Positions 50,692 through 59,423 of a stretch of 64,000 bases of DNA are shown piece after piece (within the stretch, counting starts at the first letter, position 1; each line of letters begins with the position of its first letter). The notes below the pieces were generated by a model, which was not told the origin of the DNA, made no database searches, and was given only the letters and a program-made list of their open reading frames with translations. Both the position numbers and the translations under genes were made by a program. The stretch is from a virus: the IMG/VR virus record IMGVR_UViG_3300046005_000547, positions 124,001 to 188,000 of that record. One strand, 5' to 3'.

Positions 50692-50844
50692 CTATTCTTC
50701 ATCTTCTTCAATATCATCCAATAACGGCGTTCCGCAAATTGGACAACTTCTAATGTCATTTTCCGAAAAATCCTTTGATTTAATTGTAATAGATCCTTGC
50801 GCATCACAATGGTCGCAAGCGAAGTTCTTTTTTACTGATGCCAT
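50692..50844 (-). CDS. Zinc-ribbon protein (50 aa)
   Basis: MASVKKNFACDHCDAQGSIT ... SCPICGTPLLDDIEEDEE. Two CxxC pairs form a zinc ribbon, and the tail is acidic. Similar small ribbons are common in T4-like phages near nrd genes. Function unknown. Confidence 0.7.
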   Translation of the reverse strand: MASVKKNFACDHCDAQGSITIKSKDFSENDIRSCPICGTPLLDDIEEDEE

Positions 50845-50874
50845 TTTAATTCCTTTTAATGTGTTATTGTATAT

Positions 50875-50997
50875 TCATTTAATTGTATTTAATATGAAAT
50901 TATTCATGTCATTAGATAATTCTTCTATCTTTTTGAATAATAAATTTTTATTTTTAATTTCAAAATCCCAGATTACCAATACATTATAACCAGACAT
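50875..50997 (-). pseudogene. Possible Vsr-like homing endonuclease fragment (40 aa)
   Basis: MSGYNVLVIWDFEIKNKNLL ... starts inside the end of nrdB. GYNVLVIWDFEIKNKN resembles the C-terminal part of Vsr/EDxHD-type homing endonucleases (Y-x-V-L-V-I-W-E). The rest is missing. It may be the trace of an endonuclease once next to nrdB. Confidence 0.4.
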
Positions 50998-51952
50998 CAC
51001 CCCAAGAACCAGTTAATGCACCTTTTGAATAATCCGTAATTGTAGTTTCAAAGAAATTTCCATGAATTGGCGCATTAATCATTTCGTCAATCCAATTCAA
51101 TGGGTTTTTCTTAATTTTATAAATTCCTTTCAATCCCATGGAAATCAATCTTCTATCGCAAAGGTATCTAATGTATTGTTTAATATCACCTGCGGATAAA
51201 TTTTCCATGTCACCCATACTGAACGACAAATCAATGAATTTGTCTTCTAGTTCAACCATTTTTTCTGCGATAGAATATAATTCGGATTTTAATTTATCGT
51301 TCCAGATATGTCTATTTTCTTCGATATGAGTTCTAAACAGTTTAATCATACCTTCGCAATGCATTGATTCATCAACTAAACTCCAAGAAACTAATTGACC
51401 CATACCTTTCAATTTACCATGTCTAGGAAAATTTAATAACATAGCAAATGATGAGAATAATTGTAATCCTTCTGTGAATGCGCTGAATACTGCAATTTGC
51501 TGAGCAATAGTGGTGTTATCCATATGAGTGAATCTATCAACATAATCATGTTTTTCTTTCATCTCAGAATATTCATTAAATTCGTTGTATATTCTTTCTG
51601 GCATCCCAAGAGTTTCAATTAAATGCGAATATGCAGCAATATGAATTGATTCTCTTGCAGCAAATCCTAATAACATCATTCTTATTTCTGGTTGAGGGAA
51701 TGTTGGTAAATAATTTTTAACATATCCTCCAGCAACATCGATATCACCTTGAGTGAAGAATCTAAACAAATTTGTTAAAAAATGTTTGCTGGATTCATCT
51801 AATTTCGACCAATCTTTAATATCGTCTTGCATAGACACTTCAGTGAACATCCAATGACTTTGTTCATGAGTCAACCAATAATCATACGCCCATCCATATC
51901 TATGCGGTTTGTAATATGGTCTTTCGTCAGTTAATTTTAAATTTTTACTCAT
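50984..51952 (-). CDS. nrdB: Ribonucleotide reductase beta subunit
   Basis: 322 residues from MSKNLKLTDERPYY (ATG 51952, AGGGT upstream; an ATG at 51997 lies inside nrdA). AARESIHIAAYSHL keeps the E-x-x-H-x-x-x-Y arrangement of metal ligands and radical tyrosine, and DESMHCEGM the second E-x-x-H pair. Ends LTGSWGDVWL. Partner of NrdA, overlapping it by 8 bases at the 5' side given the ATG choice. Confidence 0.92.
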   Translation of the reverse strand: MSKNLKLTDERPYYKPHRYGWAYDYWLTHEQSHWMFTEVSMQDDIKDWSKLDESSKHFLTNLFRFFTQGDIDVAGGYVKNYLPTFPQPEIRMMLLGFAARESIHIAAYSHLIETLGMPERIYNEFNEYSEMKEKHDYVDRFTHMDNTTIAQQIAVFSAFTEGLQLFSSFAMLLNFPRHGKLKGMGQLVSWSLVDESMHCEGMIKLFRTHIEENRHIWNDKLKSELYSIAEKMVELEDKFIDLSFSMGDMENLSAGDIKQYIRYLCDRRLISMGLKGIYKIKKNPLNWIDEMINAPIHGNFFETTITDYSKGALTGSWGDVWL

Positions 51953-51959
51953 TTTATAG

Positions 51960-53756
51960 TTACCCTTCACAAGCCAAACAAGAATTTCCCTCGGCAACAG
52001 ACATCATATTCATTTCTTCAATAATATGTCGTTGAATTTGTTGTGACACTTTATCAGCCTTTCCGACTTTATTAGATCTCAAATAATACAAACTTTTTAA
52101 TCCGCGTTTCCACGCACTAAAATGGACGGCATGTAAGTATTTTATATGTGCATCTGGTCTGAAAAATACATTTATAGATTGTCCTTGGTCAATAATAGCT
52201 GCTCTATCCGCAGCTAAATCGATAATCCATCTTTGGTCAATCTCCATAGACGTTTTAAACACATCCTTTTCATCTTGAGATAAAATATCTAAATGTTGAA
52301 CAGATCCTTCATTTGCAATAACGCTTTTCCAAATATCGTCTAATTTTGATTCTGTTAATGATTTATTAGATAATAATTTTTCTAATTGTTTGTTTTTGTA
52401 AATTGAAAATCCTGAAAGTGTATCTTGTCTATATGCATTTGCTCTAAATGGTTCAACACTTGGTGATGTATTTCCGACCAAAATAGACGTAGATGCATTA
52501 GGTGCGATTGCCTGCATATGAGCAAATCTTTTACCATAACCAATTCCATCTGGACATTCCCCTCGTTCTAATGCCAATTCAGAATTACACTTATCTAAAT
52601 GAACTTTGATACTTTTAAAGATACGCAAATTTGTACTTTTTGCTAATGCGCATTCGAATGGTATATTTTTTTGTTGAAAATAATCGTGTAATCCTAATAC
52701 ACCTATACCAATAGAACGTTCATTCTTTGCGGATTCAACTGCTCTACGTAATTCTGGCGGAGCATTTTCGATAAAATGGGTTAAAACATTATCCAACATT
52801 TCGGCAACATCTCTATGAAATTGATAATCATCTTTCCATTCATCATAATAATTTAAGTTTAATGACGATAAACAACAAACCGCAGTTCTATCTTCAGAAG
52901 TTGCGAGTTCTACCTCTACGCAGAGATTCGAGCCATTGATTTTTAAGCCTTTTTTTCTTTGAAATTCTGGTAATGCTCTATTTGCCGTATCAATAAAATG
53001 CAAATATGGTTCACCGCGTTGAACTCTAGTTTCAATCAATAATTGCCAAACTTCTTTTGCCGAAACAGTTTGTGTTATTTCTTTGGTTGCTGGATCTATT
53101 AAATTCCAAGAATCGTCAAAATCTGGTTCAATCATACATTTTTCAATGATTTGCATAAAATCATCTGTTATATTTACACCATGATTCAAATTTGGACATC
53201 GGATATTTGGATCTCCAGTCGCCTTTCTCATTTCAATAAATGGTATAATTTCAGGATGAGAAATATCCAAGAATGCCGCGTAACTACCTCTTCGAGTAGA
53301 ACCTTGTTTATACGCTAAAGAAGACGCATCATATGTTTTTAAATGCGGGATGATTCCAGTTGATTTATCGCCAGCAGAACGAATATCCATATGGATACCA
53401 ACACCCCCACCTAACATGGATAATGTATTGACTTCAGATAATGTATCAATAAGGCCCTTTGATGTATCTGGTAAGTAAGACAAAAAACAAGAAATTGGTA
53501 ATCCTTTTTTATTTCTACCGAATGATAAAATCGGAGTCGAATAACTCAACCAATGCTTAGATGCATAATCATATAATCTTTGTGAATGTTCTTTATTAGT
53601 ACCAAACGCATTAGAAACATATGCATATCTTTGCTGAGGTGATGATTCATCAGACATCATGTACGATTCCTTAAATCGTTTATGTCCTAATTCATCTATC
53701 AAATTGTCTCGCGAATAATCAACATTTATTCCTAAATACAATTCCGTTATACTCAT
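51960..53756 (-). CDS. nrdA: Ribonucleotide reductase alpha subunit
   Basis: 598 residues. PISCFLSYLPD (first redox Cys), GSNLCVEVEL (thiyl Cys and Glu), AVCCLSSLNL (second redox Cys), SLYYLRSNKV (radical-transfer Tyr pair) and the C-terminal SCLACEG (reductant thiols) are all present. There is no N-terminal ATP-cone, so allosteric activity control is likely absent. Makes dNDPs for phage replication together with ThyX and dCMP deaminase. Confidence 0.93.
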   Translation of the reverse strand: MSITELYLGINVDYSRDNLIDELGHKRFKESYMMSDESSPQQRYAYVSNAFGTNKEHSQRLYDYASKHWLSYSTPILSFGRNKKGLPISCFLSYLPDTSKGLIDTLSEVNTLSMLGGGVGIHMDIRSAGDKSTGIIPHLKTYDASSLAYKQGSTRRGSYAAFLDISHPEIIPFIEMRKATGDPNIRCPNLNHGVNITDDFMQIIEKCMIEPDFDDSWNLIDPATKEITQTVSAKEVWQLLIETRVQRGEPYLHFIDTANRALPEFQRKKGLKINGSNLCVEVELATSEDRTAVCCLSSLNLNYYDEWKDDYQFHRDVAEMLDNVLTHFIENAPPELRRAVESAKNERSIGIGVLGLHDYFQQKNIPFECALAKSTNLRIFKSIKVHLDKCNSELALERGECPDGIGYGKRFAHMQAIAPNASTSILVGNTSPSVEPFRANAYRQDTLSGFSIYKNKQLEKLLSNKSLTESKLDDIWKSVIANEGSVQHLDILSQDEKDVFKTSMEIDQRWIIDLAADRAAIIDQGQSINVFFRPDAHIKYLHAVHFSAWKRGLKSLYYLRSNKVGKADKVSQQIQRHIIEEMNMMSVAEGNSCLACEG

Positions 53757-53765
53757 ATAATTTCC

Positions 53766-53975
53766 TTATGGTTTTTCTTTCAAGATAAAAACACCATCTG
53801 CCGCGCAGGTCATATATTCATTCATGATATAATCTTCACAATTGAATACAGTTGCCAAAGATGGAACAATTTTACATATTTCTTGAAATGATGGTTTATG
53901 ATTGAATTCTGTAATGATTTCAGTTTTAAAATCATTACCAGATTCGTTATAGATTTTATGTAATTGATACGTCAT
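53766..53975 (-). CDS. Unknown small protein
   Basis: 69 residues (MTYQLHKIYNESGNDFKTEI ...). Shares length class and a HKPSFQEICKI element with the 89-residue protein at 44.5 kb. Lies between nrdA and thyX. Confidence 0.55.
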   Translation of the reverse strand: MTYQLHKIYNESGNDFKTEIITEFNHKPSFQEICKIVPSLATVFNCEDYIMNEYMTCAADGVFILKEKP

Positions 53976-53983
53976 GATATAAT

Positions 53984-54565
53984 TTAGTTGAAAAGATTTG
54001 GAGCAACTTCTGTCATTTGACGTTCAATTTCCTGCGCAACTAATCTGATTTCATATTGAGCTTCTTTTGTGTTGCGCAATTTAATGAAATCCAACCATGC
54101 TTGGAAATTACCAACAACATTTAATGAGGTCGGCGAGAAATTCGGAAGCACCATTCTAGCGTCTTCTTTCTTTGCACCTAATGATAATAATTTATCATAT
54201 TGTTCATAAGAATGTTCTAATGATTCTTTTAATACAATAGATGCTTCTTCAGATGTTTCAAAAAATGGCGGAACTTCTAATTCCAAGAGTTCGGATACAT
54301 CTGATTTGGTGTAACGTTGACTCTTTTGAAGGAAGTCAAGATGTTTGGAACGAACCATTTGATGAGAACAGACTCTTGAGATGTCAGAGATTCTGAAGAC
54401 AGCATGAGCAAAACGTAATACCGCAAGATGACCTTTTGATGAACAATGTTTGGCACGTTTTACATTTTTATCAGGATCTGATATATCGGCACCATAACAT
54501 TCTCCTGCTACAATACCTAAGAATTCTTCTGCGTTTGGTGTAACAAATAACAATTCAACTTTCAT
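53984..54565 (-). CDS. thyX: Flavin-dependent thymidylate synthase ThyX
   Basis: 193 residues. RSKHLDFLQKSQRYT is the ThyX motif (R-H/K-R/H-x7-S-x-R) that binds FAD and dUMP, with SHQMVR before it and ARMVLPNFSPTSLNVVGN for the active-site loop. Converts dUMP to dTMP. T4 itself uses the unrelated Td enzyme. Confidence 0.9.
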   Translation of the reverse strand: MKVELLFVTPNAEEFLGIVAGECYGADISDPDKNVKRAKHCSSKGHLAVLRFAHAVFRISDISRVCSHQMVRSKHLDFLQKSQRYTKSDVSELLELEVPPFFETSEEASIVLKESLEHSYEQYDKLLSLGAKKEDARMVLPNFSPTSLNVVGNFQAWLDFIKLRNTKEAQYEIRLVAQEIERQMTEVAPNLFN

Positions 54566-54572
54566 ATTTCCC

Positions 54573-55103
54573 TTATTTTATTTCTTTAATTTTAGTCTTC
54601 TCTACGAATCCATAAAATTGTAAATCGATTAGTTTATCAGTTTCTTTACCAGTACAAATACATTCACCATTCATAAAACAAACTTTTTTGTTTTTAATGG
54701 ATTCATTATATTTCGCTTGGAATAAGAATTTCATTGGTATGTATATCGTTCCTCTTTTGGAATTATACGGATATTTCAATACATAATTTTTCAACCATTC
54801 AGACCACCATGGTATTTTAATTTCATATAATGTTTCAATACCTTGTTTGATGTATTTACCAGTACATTCAAATTCACCATTAAGATGTTGATGGTATCCC
54901 CCTGTTATACTTACTCGAGTTCCAATTCTACAATCCATTGTTTTATTATATTTGATTGGAATTAATTCATTATTCCATACAAATCGTTTTTCATAATCAA
55001 TTTGATATTTTCTGAAAAATAGAAATTTTGATATGAATTTATTTGTTTTCTCCGTTTGTACCACTATATTCCTGAACGGATCCGTTTTGAATAGGTAATT
55101 CAT
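54573..55103 (-). CDS. Unknown protein
   Basis: 176 residues from MNYLFKTDPFRNIVVQTEKT (ATG 55103 with AAGG upstream; overlaps the preceding gene by 65 bases). Contains TRVSITGGYHQHLNGEFECT and FMNGECICTGKETD, two KOW/SH3-like strands. Function unknown. Confidence 0.55.
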   Translation of the reverse strand: MNYLFKTDPFRNIVVQTEKTNKFISKFLFFRKYQIDYEKRFVWNNELIPIKYNKTMDCRIGTRVSITGGYHQHLNGEFECTGKYIKQGIETLYEIKIPWWSEWLKNYVLKYPYNSKRGTIYIPMKFLFQAKYNESIKNKKVCFMNGECICTGKETDKLIDLQFYGFVEKTKIKEIK

Positions 55104-55230
55104 TTTGAACCTTATTTGTATCAATTAAAGCGTTGATGATGTGTAATTCATTTTCATCATATTTCAATTTCATTAGATCTTTCAATTCTTTATCAACATC
55201 AAATTTACAAGGTTTATCTTCTTTCAACAT
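55039..55230 (-). CDS. Unknown small acidic protein
   Basis: 63 residues from MLKEDKPCKFDVDKELKDLM. ATG 55230 has GGAG five bases upstream and is preferred to TTG 55239. It overlaps both the primase and the next gene. Confidence 0.5.
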   Translation of the reverse strand: MLKEDKPCKFDVDKELKDLMKLKYDENELHIINALIDTNKVQNELPIQNGSVQEYSGTNGENK

Positions 55231-56237
55231 TTCCTCCAAGTGATATATTTCATGAGAGCGGATGCTCCGACGAATGTATTATTATCTATAATACTTTTTG
55301 CGTCTATACCATTCAAATACATATCATTGATGTCTTTTTGTTTTATCTTGGAATCCCAAATACAAACCGAATATCCAAATTTGATACTGTTTTCGAGTAA
55401 TCTCATTATTTCAATTGCTCTGGGTTCATTATCATAAACCAAGACAACATTGTCTTTATGTTCCTTAATGAACACATTACTGTTAAATGACGAACCAGAA
55501 ACAGCTATACAATTATCTATAAACAATGAATCAATTGGACCTTCAACAACGTATATCTTCTTAGAAGTATCAATTCTTTCTAAACCATATACAGGATAAT
55601 CCGTATCCATCAATTTGATATTAGAATATCTCATGAAGTTGTTATCAATTGCTCTACCCGTTAATTGGAATATATATCCTTCTGGATTGAAATATGGAAT
55701 AACAATTCTAGGTGAATCAATTACAGAATCAAACTTTTCTGGGATGATCGAATTGATTAACTTTTTGTATTCTGTTGTATAATACAATAGTTTCCATTTA
55801 TCCTCTGGTATATTTCTTCTTGAGAGAAATTCAATTGCTTCTTTAGATTCAGATGCTGGAATCAATTGAGATAGAATTTTGTTATTGTAAATTGATGATT
55901 CAGAAAATGATGGTTTTGAATCAGGAAGTTCAATTGTTTTGTTTGCTCTATGTTTATTGATTCCTTGTTTGTATCGTTCGACAACATAATCTGAATATAA
56001 CAAAGAATTGACTTCTTTTAGGAATGTACCAAACGATACAGAATACTGGCAATTGAAACATCTATAGAACATATCATTTTTAACGGTATAGATGAATCCT
56101 CTGGCTTTTCTGGTATTCTTTTTTGAATCCCCACAAATTGGACAACTCATCTTCCATGTTTCTTCATTTATCTTTCTGAAGTTGCGCATGGAAGATGAGA
56201 ACAAATGGATGTATTTCTTATCGATGTATAATGACAT
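55224..56237 (-). CDS. 61: DNA primase (gp61-like)
   Basis: 337 residues (T4 gp61 is 342). N-terminal zinc finger CPICGDSKKN ... CFNCQ, then the TOPRIM core YVVEGPIDSLF and LVYDNEPRAIE. Makes RNA primers for lagging-strand synthesis with the gp41 helicase, which is not in this window. Confidence 0.9.
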   Translation of the reverse strand: MSLYIDKKYIHLFSSSMRNFRKINEETWKMSCPICGDSKKNTRKARGFIYTVKNDMFYRCFNCQYSVSFGTFLKEVNSLLYSDYVVERYKQGINKHRANKTIELPDSKPSFSESSIYNNKILSQLIPASESKEAIEFLSRRNIPEDKWKLLYYTTEYKKLINSIIPEKFDSVIDSPRIVIPYFNPEGYIFQLTGRAIDNNFMRYSNIKLMDTDYPVYGLERIDTSKKIYVVEGPIDSLFIDNCIAVSGSSFNSNVFIKEHKDNVVLVYDNEPRAIEIMRLLENSIKFGYSVCIWDSKIKQKDINDMYLNGIDAKSIIDNNTFVGASALMKYITWRKC

Positions 56238-56240
56238 ACT

Positions 56241-56411
56241 TTACCATTTCTTTTGATTCTTGTTGTTATATTGTTTAGGAGGATGCGTCTGTTTTCCTGT
56301 CTTTGGAATTTCAATGTATCGTACATTAGCATCCACTCCATTACATGTTAATATAAACATTTCATCTTTTTGGATACCACCTAACATAATTCCTTCCAAT
56401 TCATTTATCAT
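56241..56411 (-). CDS. Unknown small protein (56 aa)
   Basis: MINELEGIMLGGIQKDEMFI ... QYNNKNQKKW. The start resembles the strand-turn that precedes a Walker A loop in some phage ATPases, but no P-loop follows. Ends three bases before the primase start; start overlaps the upstream TGA. Confidence 0.55.
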   Translation of the reverse strand: MINELEGIMLGGIQKDEMFILTCNGVDANVRYIEIPKTGKQTHPPKQYNNKNQKKW

Positions 56412-56563
56412 AATAATTTCATTCCAATTAAACCACTATACATAATCAAACAAATTCCAATGTAAAACAATTTGAACACTTCATGTAGTTTTAATCTACC
56501 AGAAAATAACATATCCATACAAAAATAAACCCCGATTAGATTTAATAAAATCAATAAATTCAT
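56408..56563 (-). CDS. Small membrane protein (51 aa)
   Basis: MNLLILLNLIGVYFCMDMLF, with a second helix LFYIGICLIMYSGLIG. ATGA overlaps on both ends show coupling. Function unknown. Confidence 0.55.
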   Translation of the reverse strand: MNLLILLNLIGVYFCMDMLFSGRLKLHEVFKLFYIGICLIMYSGLIGMKLL

Positions 56564-56889
56564 AATTCACCTTTAATGTAAGAAATGATTGAATCGAACG
56601 GTATATCTTCAACAGAATTGTATCTTGTATATCCAATATCGTTATATTCAATCCATATTAAAATGTCATCATTATTAACATTTATTTCAATGTAACAAGT
56701 CTCAGATTCATTATCCAATTCTATCTTAACTGATTTAAAATCTTCGGAAATATCCACGGTTTTGATATTCTGTTTTATATCATCTAATTCATATAGAATC
56801 CTTTTTGAATTAGAAATTATAACAAATGATGGATTATCCAATGAATCTAAATTATCTATTTCCTCTAAAAAAGAATCAATGTGAGACAT
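56560..56889 (-). CDS. Unknown acidic protein
   Basis: 109 residues, Asp/Glu/Asn-rich beta protein (MSHIDSFLEEIDNLDSLDNP ...). Shares one base with the upstream gene and four with the next. Confidence 0.6.
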   Translation of the reverse strand: MSHIDSFLEEIDNLDSLDNPSFVIISNSKRILYELDDIKQNIKTVDISEDFKSVKIELDNESETCYIEINVNNDDILIWIEYNDIGYTRYNSVEDIPFDSIISYIKGEL

Positions 56890-57107
56890 TATTCTAATCC
56901 ATCAGAATTCAAATTGTAAATTTGGTCAATAAACATTTGGAAATTCGATTCATTTAATTCATTACTTCTAATGCCTTTATAATAAACAGAAGATCCTTTT
57001 GAATGTAGAACCTCAATTTTGTTTTCATGAACGTCGAAATATGTAACATTGTCTACAATCAAAACTCGAACTACATTGTTGTTAAATTCAATCTTAATGG
57101 CTCTCAT
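56889..57107 (-). CDS. Unknown small protein
   Basis: 72 residues (MRAIKIEFNNNVVRVLIVDN ...), beta-rich. First gene after the early-type promoter at 57132-57159. No family recognised. Confidence 0.55.
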   Translation of the reverse strand: MRAIKIEFNNNVVRVLIVDNVTYFDVHENKIEVLHSKGSSVYYKGIRSNELNESNFQMFIDQIYNLNSDGLE

Positions 57108-57131
57108 ATTTTCTCCTAGTTGAAAAACTAT

Positions 57132-57159
57132 ATTATAATCTATTATATCAGAAACGAAA
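57132..57159 (-). promoter_or_regulatory. Early-type promoter
   Basis: Minus TTTCGT (57154-57159), 16-nt spacer, TATAAT (57132-57137). Confidence 0.6.
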
Positions 57160-57168
57160 GAATAAAGA

Positions 57169-57273
57169 TATAATACATCTTATTTGTTGAATACACAACG
57201 AAAACAATACATCCTGTATGATATATTGTTCTAATCATTAACATTGTTTAAACGACAAATAAGATGTATTATA
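57169..57273. repeat. Perfect 19-bp inverted repeat
   Basis: TATAATACATCTTATTTGT (57169-57187) and its exact reverse complement (57255-57273) flank 67 bases. The right arm's ACAAATAAGATGTATTATA resembles the TTGGACAAATAATGGATG part of the cassette block. It lies just upstream of an early promoter. Confidence 0.85.
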
Positions 57274-57294
57274 ACTGATATTTTATCCAAAAGA

Positions 57295-57320
57295 AATCCC
57301 ATCATTTTATTGATGGGATT
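57295..57320. terminator. Stem-loop terminator
   Basis: AATCCCATCA (57295-57304) pairs with TGATGGGATT (57311-57320). It follows the coiled-coil membrane protein gene. Confidence 0.85.
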
Positions 57321-57323
57321 ATC

Positions 57324-57770
57324 TTAAGGTTTTGACGCAAATACATTAAAATGTTCAATATAATAACCGATTGCGCCAGCTATACCAACAATAAACCATT
57401 TCCATTGTTCAATCTTAGAAATACGTTCTTCTAATTCTTCAATTTTATCTACAGTGTCTTCCAATTTATCTTTGTGAGCTTCAGCAAATTTTGAACCAAA
57501 TTCAGCAACGCTTTTATTGATTTGTTTATCAGATTCATCCACTTTAGAAGATACGGCTTTAACATCTTGAACTAGAGATTTATGTTGTTCTTCAAATTTA
57601 ATAATTTTTTCTTCATGTACAGCAACCATTTTATTCATGGTGATTGTATTTTCAGCAACCTTTTCAACAACTTTTTCTAATCTGTCGATTGTTCTTTGTT
57701 GGGATGCCAATTCAATATCGGCGACGTGGTCGGATGCTCTTCTTTTAACAATCTGCTCTTCCATATGCAT
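57324..57770 (-). CDS. Coiled-coil protein with C-terminal membrane anchor
   Basis: 148 residues. Residues ~20-120 are a long coiled coil (RLEKVVEKVAENTITMNKMV, DKIEELEERISKIE), then WFIVGIAGAIGYYIEHF as a membrane helix near the C-terminus. This layout is seen in phage tail-associated and holin-accessory proteins. No lysis gene was recognised nearby, so function is open. Confidence 0.6.
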   Translation of the reverse strand: MHMEEQIVKRRASDHVADIELASQQRTIDRLEKVVEKVAENTITMNKMVAVHEEKIIKFEEQHKSLVQDVKAVSSKVDESDKQINKSVAEFGSKFAEAHKDKLEDTVDKIEELEERISKIEQWKWFIVGIAGAIGYYIEHFNVFASKP

Positions 57771-58155
57771 TTTCCGTTAAAGTTAAAAAATCAATCACTT
57801 GAATTTCTTCTTGTAATCGTTTATTTGATGAGACAATATCTAAAAATTGTTCAGAAATTATATTCTCATCCATGTTGTTCTTGTATGATTCTTTGATTAA
57901 GAACATAGCAGCAGCTAAATTTTTAATTCTAGTGTCACCTCCAGGCAACATATTCATCATACGTTTTAAATTAAAAACTAATCTTTTTAGATAATTGACT
58001 GAATCTTTCTCTTCAGATGTTTTTAATGTATTGTATTTTTTCAACACTTTACCATTCTCATCAATGATGCCTAATTTAAAAGCATCAGTTTGATTAAATG
58101 GTGTGGTCAATAATGACAATATACGTAAAGCAATAAGATTATCGATAATTTTCAT
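57745..58155 (-). CDS. Conserved T4-like phage protein
   Basis: 136 residues. LIALRILSLLTTPFNQTDAF, KLGIIDENGKVLKK and RLVFNLKRMMNMLPGGDTRI follow the pattern of a conserved, mostly uncharacterised family of T4-like phages located near virion genes. It overlaps the membrane protein by 26 bases. Confidence 0.65.
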   Translation of the reverse strand: MKIIDNLIALRILSLLTTPFNQTDAFKLGIIDENGKVLKKYNTLKTSEEKDSVNYLKRLVFNLKRMMNMLPGGDTRIKNLAAAMFLIKESYKNNMDENIISEQFLDIVSSNKRLQEEIQVIDFLTLTENAYGRADC

Positions 58156-58496
58156 TACATTCCTCTTAACATGTTAAATGTTTTTTCATCATATTCCATT
58201 CCTTCATCTATATCATAATTAAGAAACATTACAACAGAAGCAATTACACCCCAATGTTTCTTATCTATTTTATTGTAGAGGAATTCTGTTGTATTAACAC
58301 CAAAAACATTATATAGAATTATGATATGATTGACTATCAATTTAATACAAGATTCTTCATTGTTTGTATATCTGACAAGCAATTTCCTCAATAAATTAAA
58401 TCTTGCATAATCATATTTGAATTCAAAGATATTATTACATTGAAGATTATTATAAGAATTTTTTGCTTTATCGAAGAAATCATTGTCGTCATTCAT
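58155..58496 (-). CDS. Conserved phage protein (DUF7207-like)
   Basis: 113 residues. CIKLIVNHIIILYNVFGVNT and WGVIASVVMFLNYDI match a small helical family (remembered as DUF7207) that often accompanies the upstream Ig-like gene in related phages. Shares one base with the next gene. Confidence 0.6.
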   Translation of the reverse strand: MNDDNDFFDKAKNSYNNLQCNNIFEFKYDYARFNLLRKLLVRYTNNEESCIKLIVNHIIILYNVFGVNTTEFLYNKIDKKHWGVIASVVMFLNYDIDEGMEYDEKTFNMLRGM

Positions 58497-58498
58497 TT

Positions 58499-59368
58499 TT
58501 ACACCACAGTCAACGTTGCAGCTGTTGTTAATTTAGGTGTAGCATTTGTTGCCGTCACATTACACGTATACTTTTTACCATTCAAACCAGTTGTATTTGA
58601 AATGGTCAATGTCGCGGTCGTTGTGCCGGTATAAACACCCACGTTTGTTAAATCAACGCCATCGACTTTCCATTGGTAACTTAATGTACCACCACCAGCC
58701 GAAATTGTAGCAGTCGTCGCAAATGTTGTTCCAGCAGGAGCAGTAATTGTTCTATTTGTTGGAGCAGACGCTGAAATTACAAATGGATCTTTCATTCGCA
58801 ATTCGCCAAATTTAGTAGTCACAGTATCAGCATTAGCTGCAGTTACAATACAACGATATTTCTTACCAATCAAACCAGTCGTAGAAGAAATAGATAACGT
58901 ATTTGTCGTCGCTCCTAAATAAACACCAGTATTGGATACGTTGGCGAATGTTTTATTCGAAGCAGAAACTTGCCATTGGTAACTTAATGCACCACCACCA
59001 ACCGAAATAGTCGCTGTTGTTGAAACGGTTGCTGCAGTTCCTTCGAAGATTACACTTGATGCTGGATCTGTAGCTGAAATTACATAAGTTTGAGTCGCAG
59101 TTAAATTGGCATCCACTGCTCTGGTGACACCAATTGAATATCCAGAATTCGATGCTGGATTTAACAATTCAGCTTTATGTCGAGTTGTTCCAGCGGAATC
59201 TTTATACGTAAAGTATTTCCAATATCCTGAACATGTAATCCCTTTCAATTTAGTGTCTGGATCGTCAGCTTCCGCTTGAGATACAAAAATTACATTTCTT
59301 CTATCATCTTCCGATAGAAATGACGGTAAATTGGTTTCCGTATCTGTTCCAAATTTCCATGTACCCAT
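58499..59368 (-). CDS. Ig-like domain virion protein
   Basis: 289 residues. The N-terminal ~85 residues (MGTWKFGTDTETNLPSFLSE ... ELLNP) are a head/tail attachment-like region. Two Ig-like domains of ~95 residues follow, each with ISxGGGxLSYQW and GKKYxCxVTA. Such repeats decorate capsids or tails (Hoc-like). TATAAATA late promoter on minus at 59404-59414. Confidence 0.7.
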   Translation of the reverse strand: MGTWKFGTDTETNLPSFLSEDDRRNVIFVSQAEADDPDTKLKGITCSGYWKYFTYKDSAGTTRHKAELLNPASNSGYSIGVTRAVDANLTATQTYVISATDPASSVIFEGTAATVSTTATISVGGGALSYQWQVSASNKTFANVSNTGVYLGATTNTLSISSTTGLIGKKYRCIVTAANADTVTTKFGELRMKDPFVISASAPTNRTITAPAGTTFATTATISAGGGTLSYQWKVDGVDLTNVGVYTGTTTATLTISNTTGLNGKKYTCNVTATNATPKLTTAATLTVV

Positions 59369-59403
59369 TTTGTTTGTTCCTTATAAAAATAATAGTGGTA
59401 TGG

Positions 59404-59414
59404 AATTATTTATA
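59404..59414 (-). promoter_or_regulatory. Late promoter (TATAAATA)
   Basis: The minus strand reads TATAAATAATT, ~40 bases before the Ig-like gene start. Confidence 0.7.
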
Positions 59415-59423
59415 TGGATGTAT

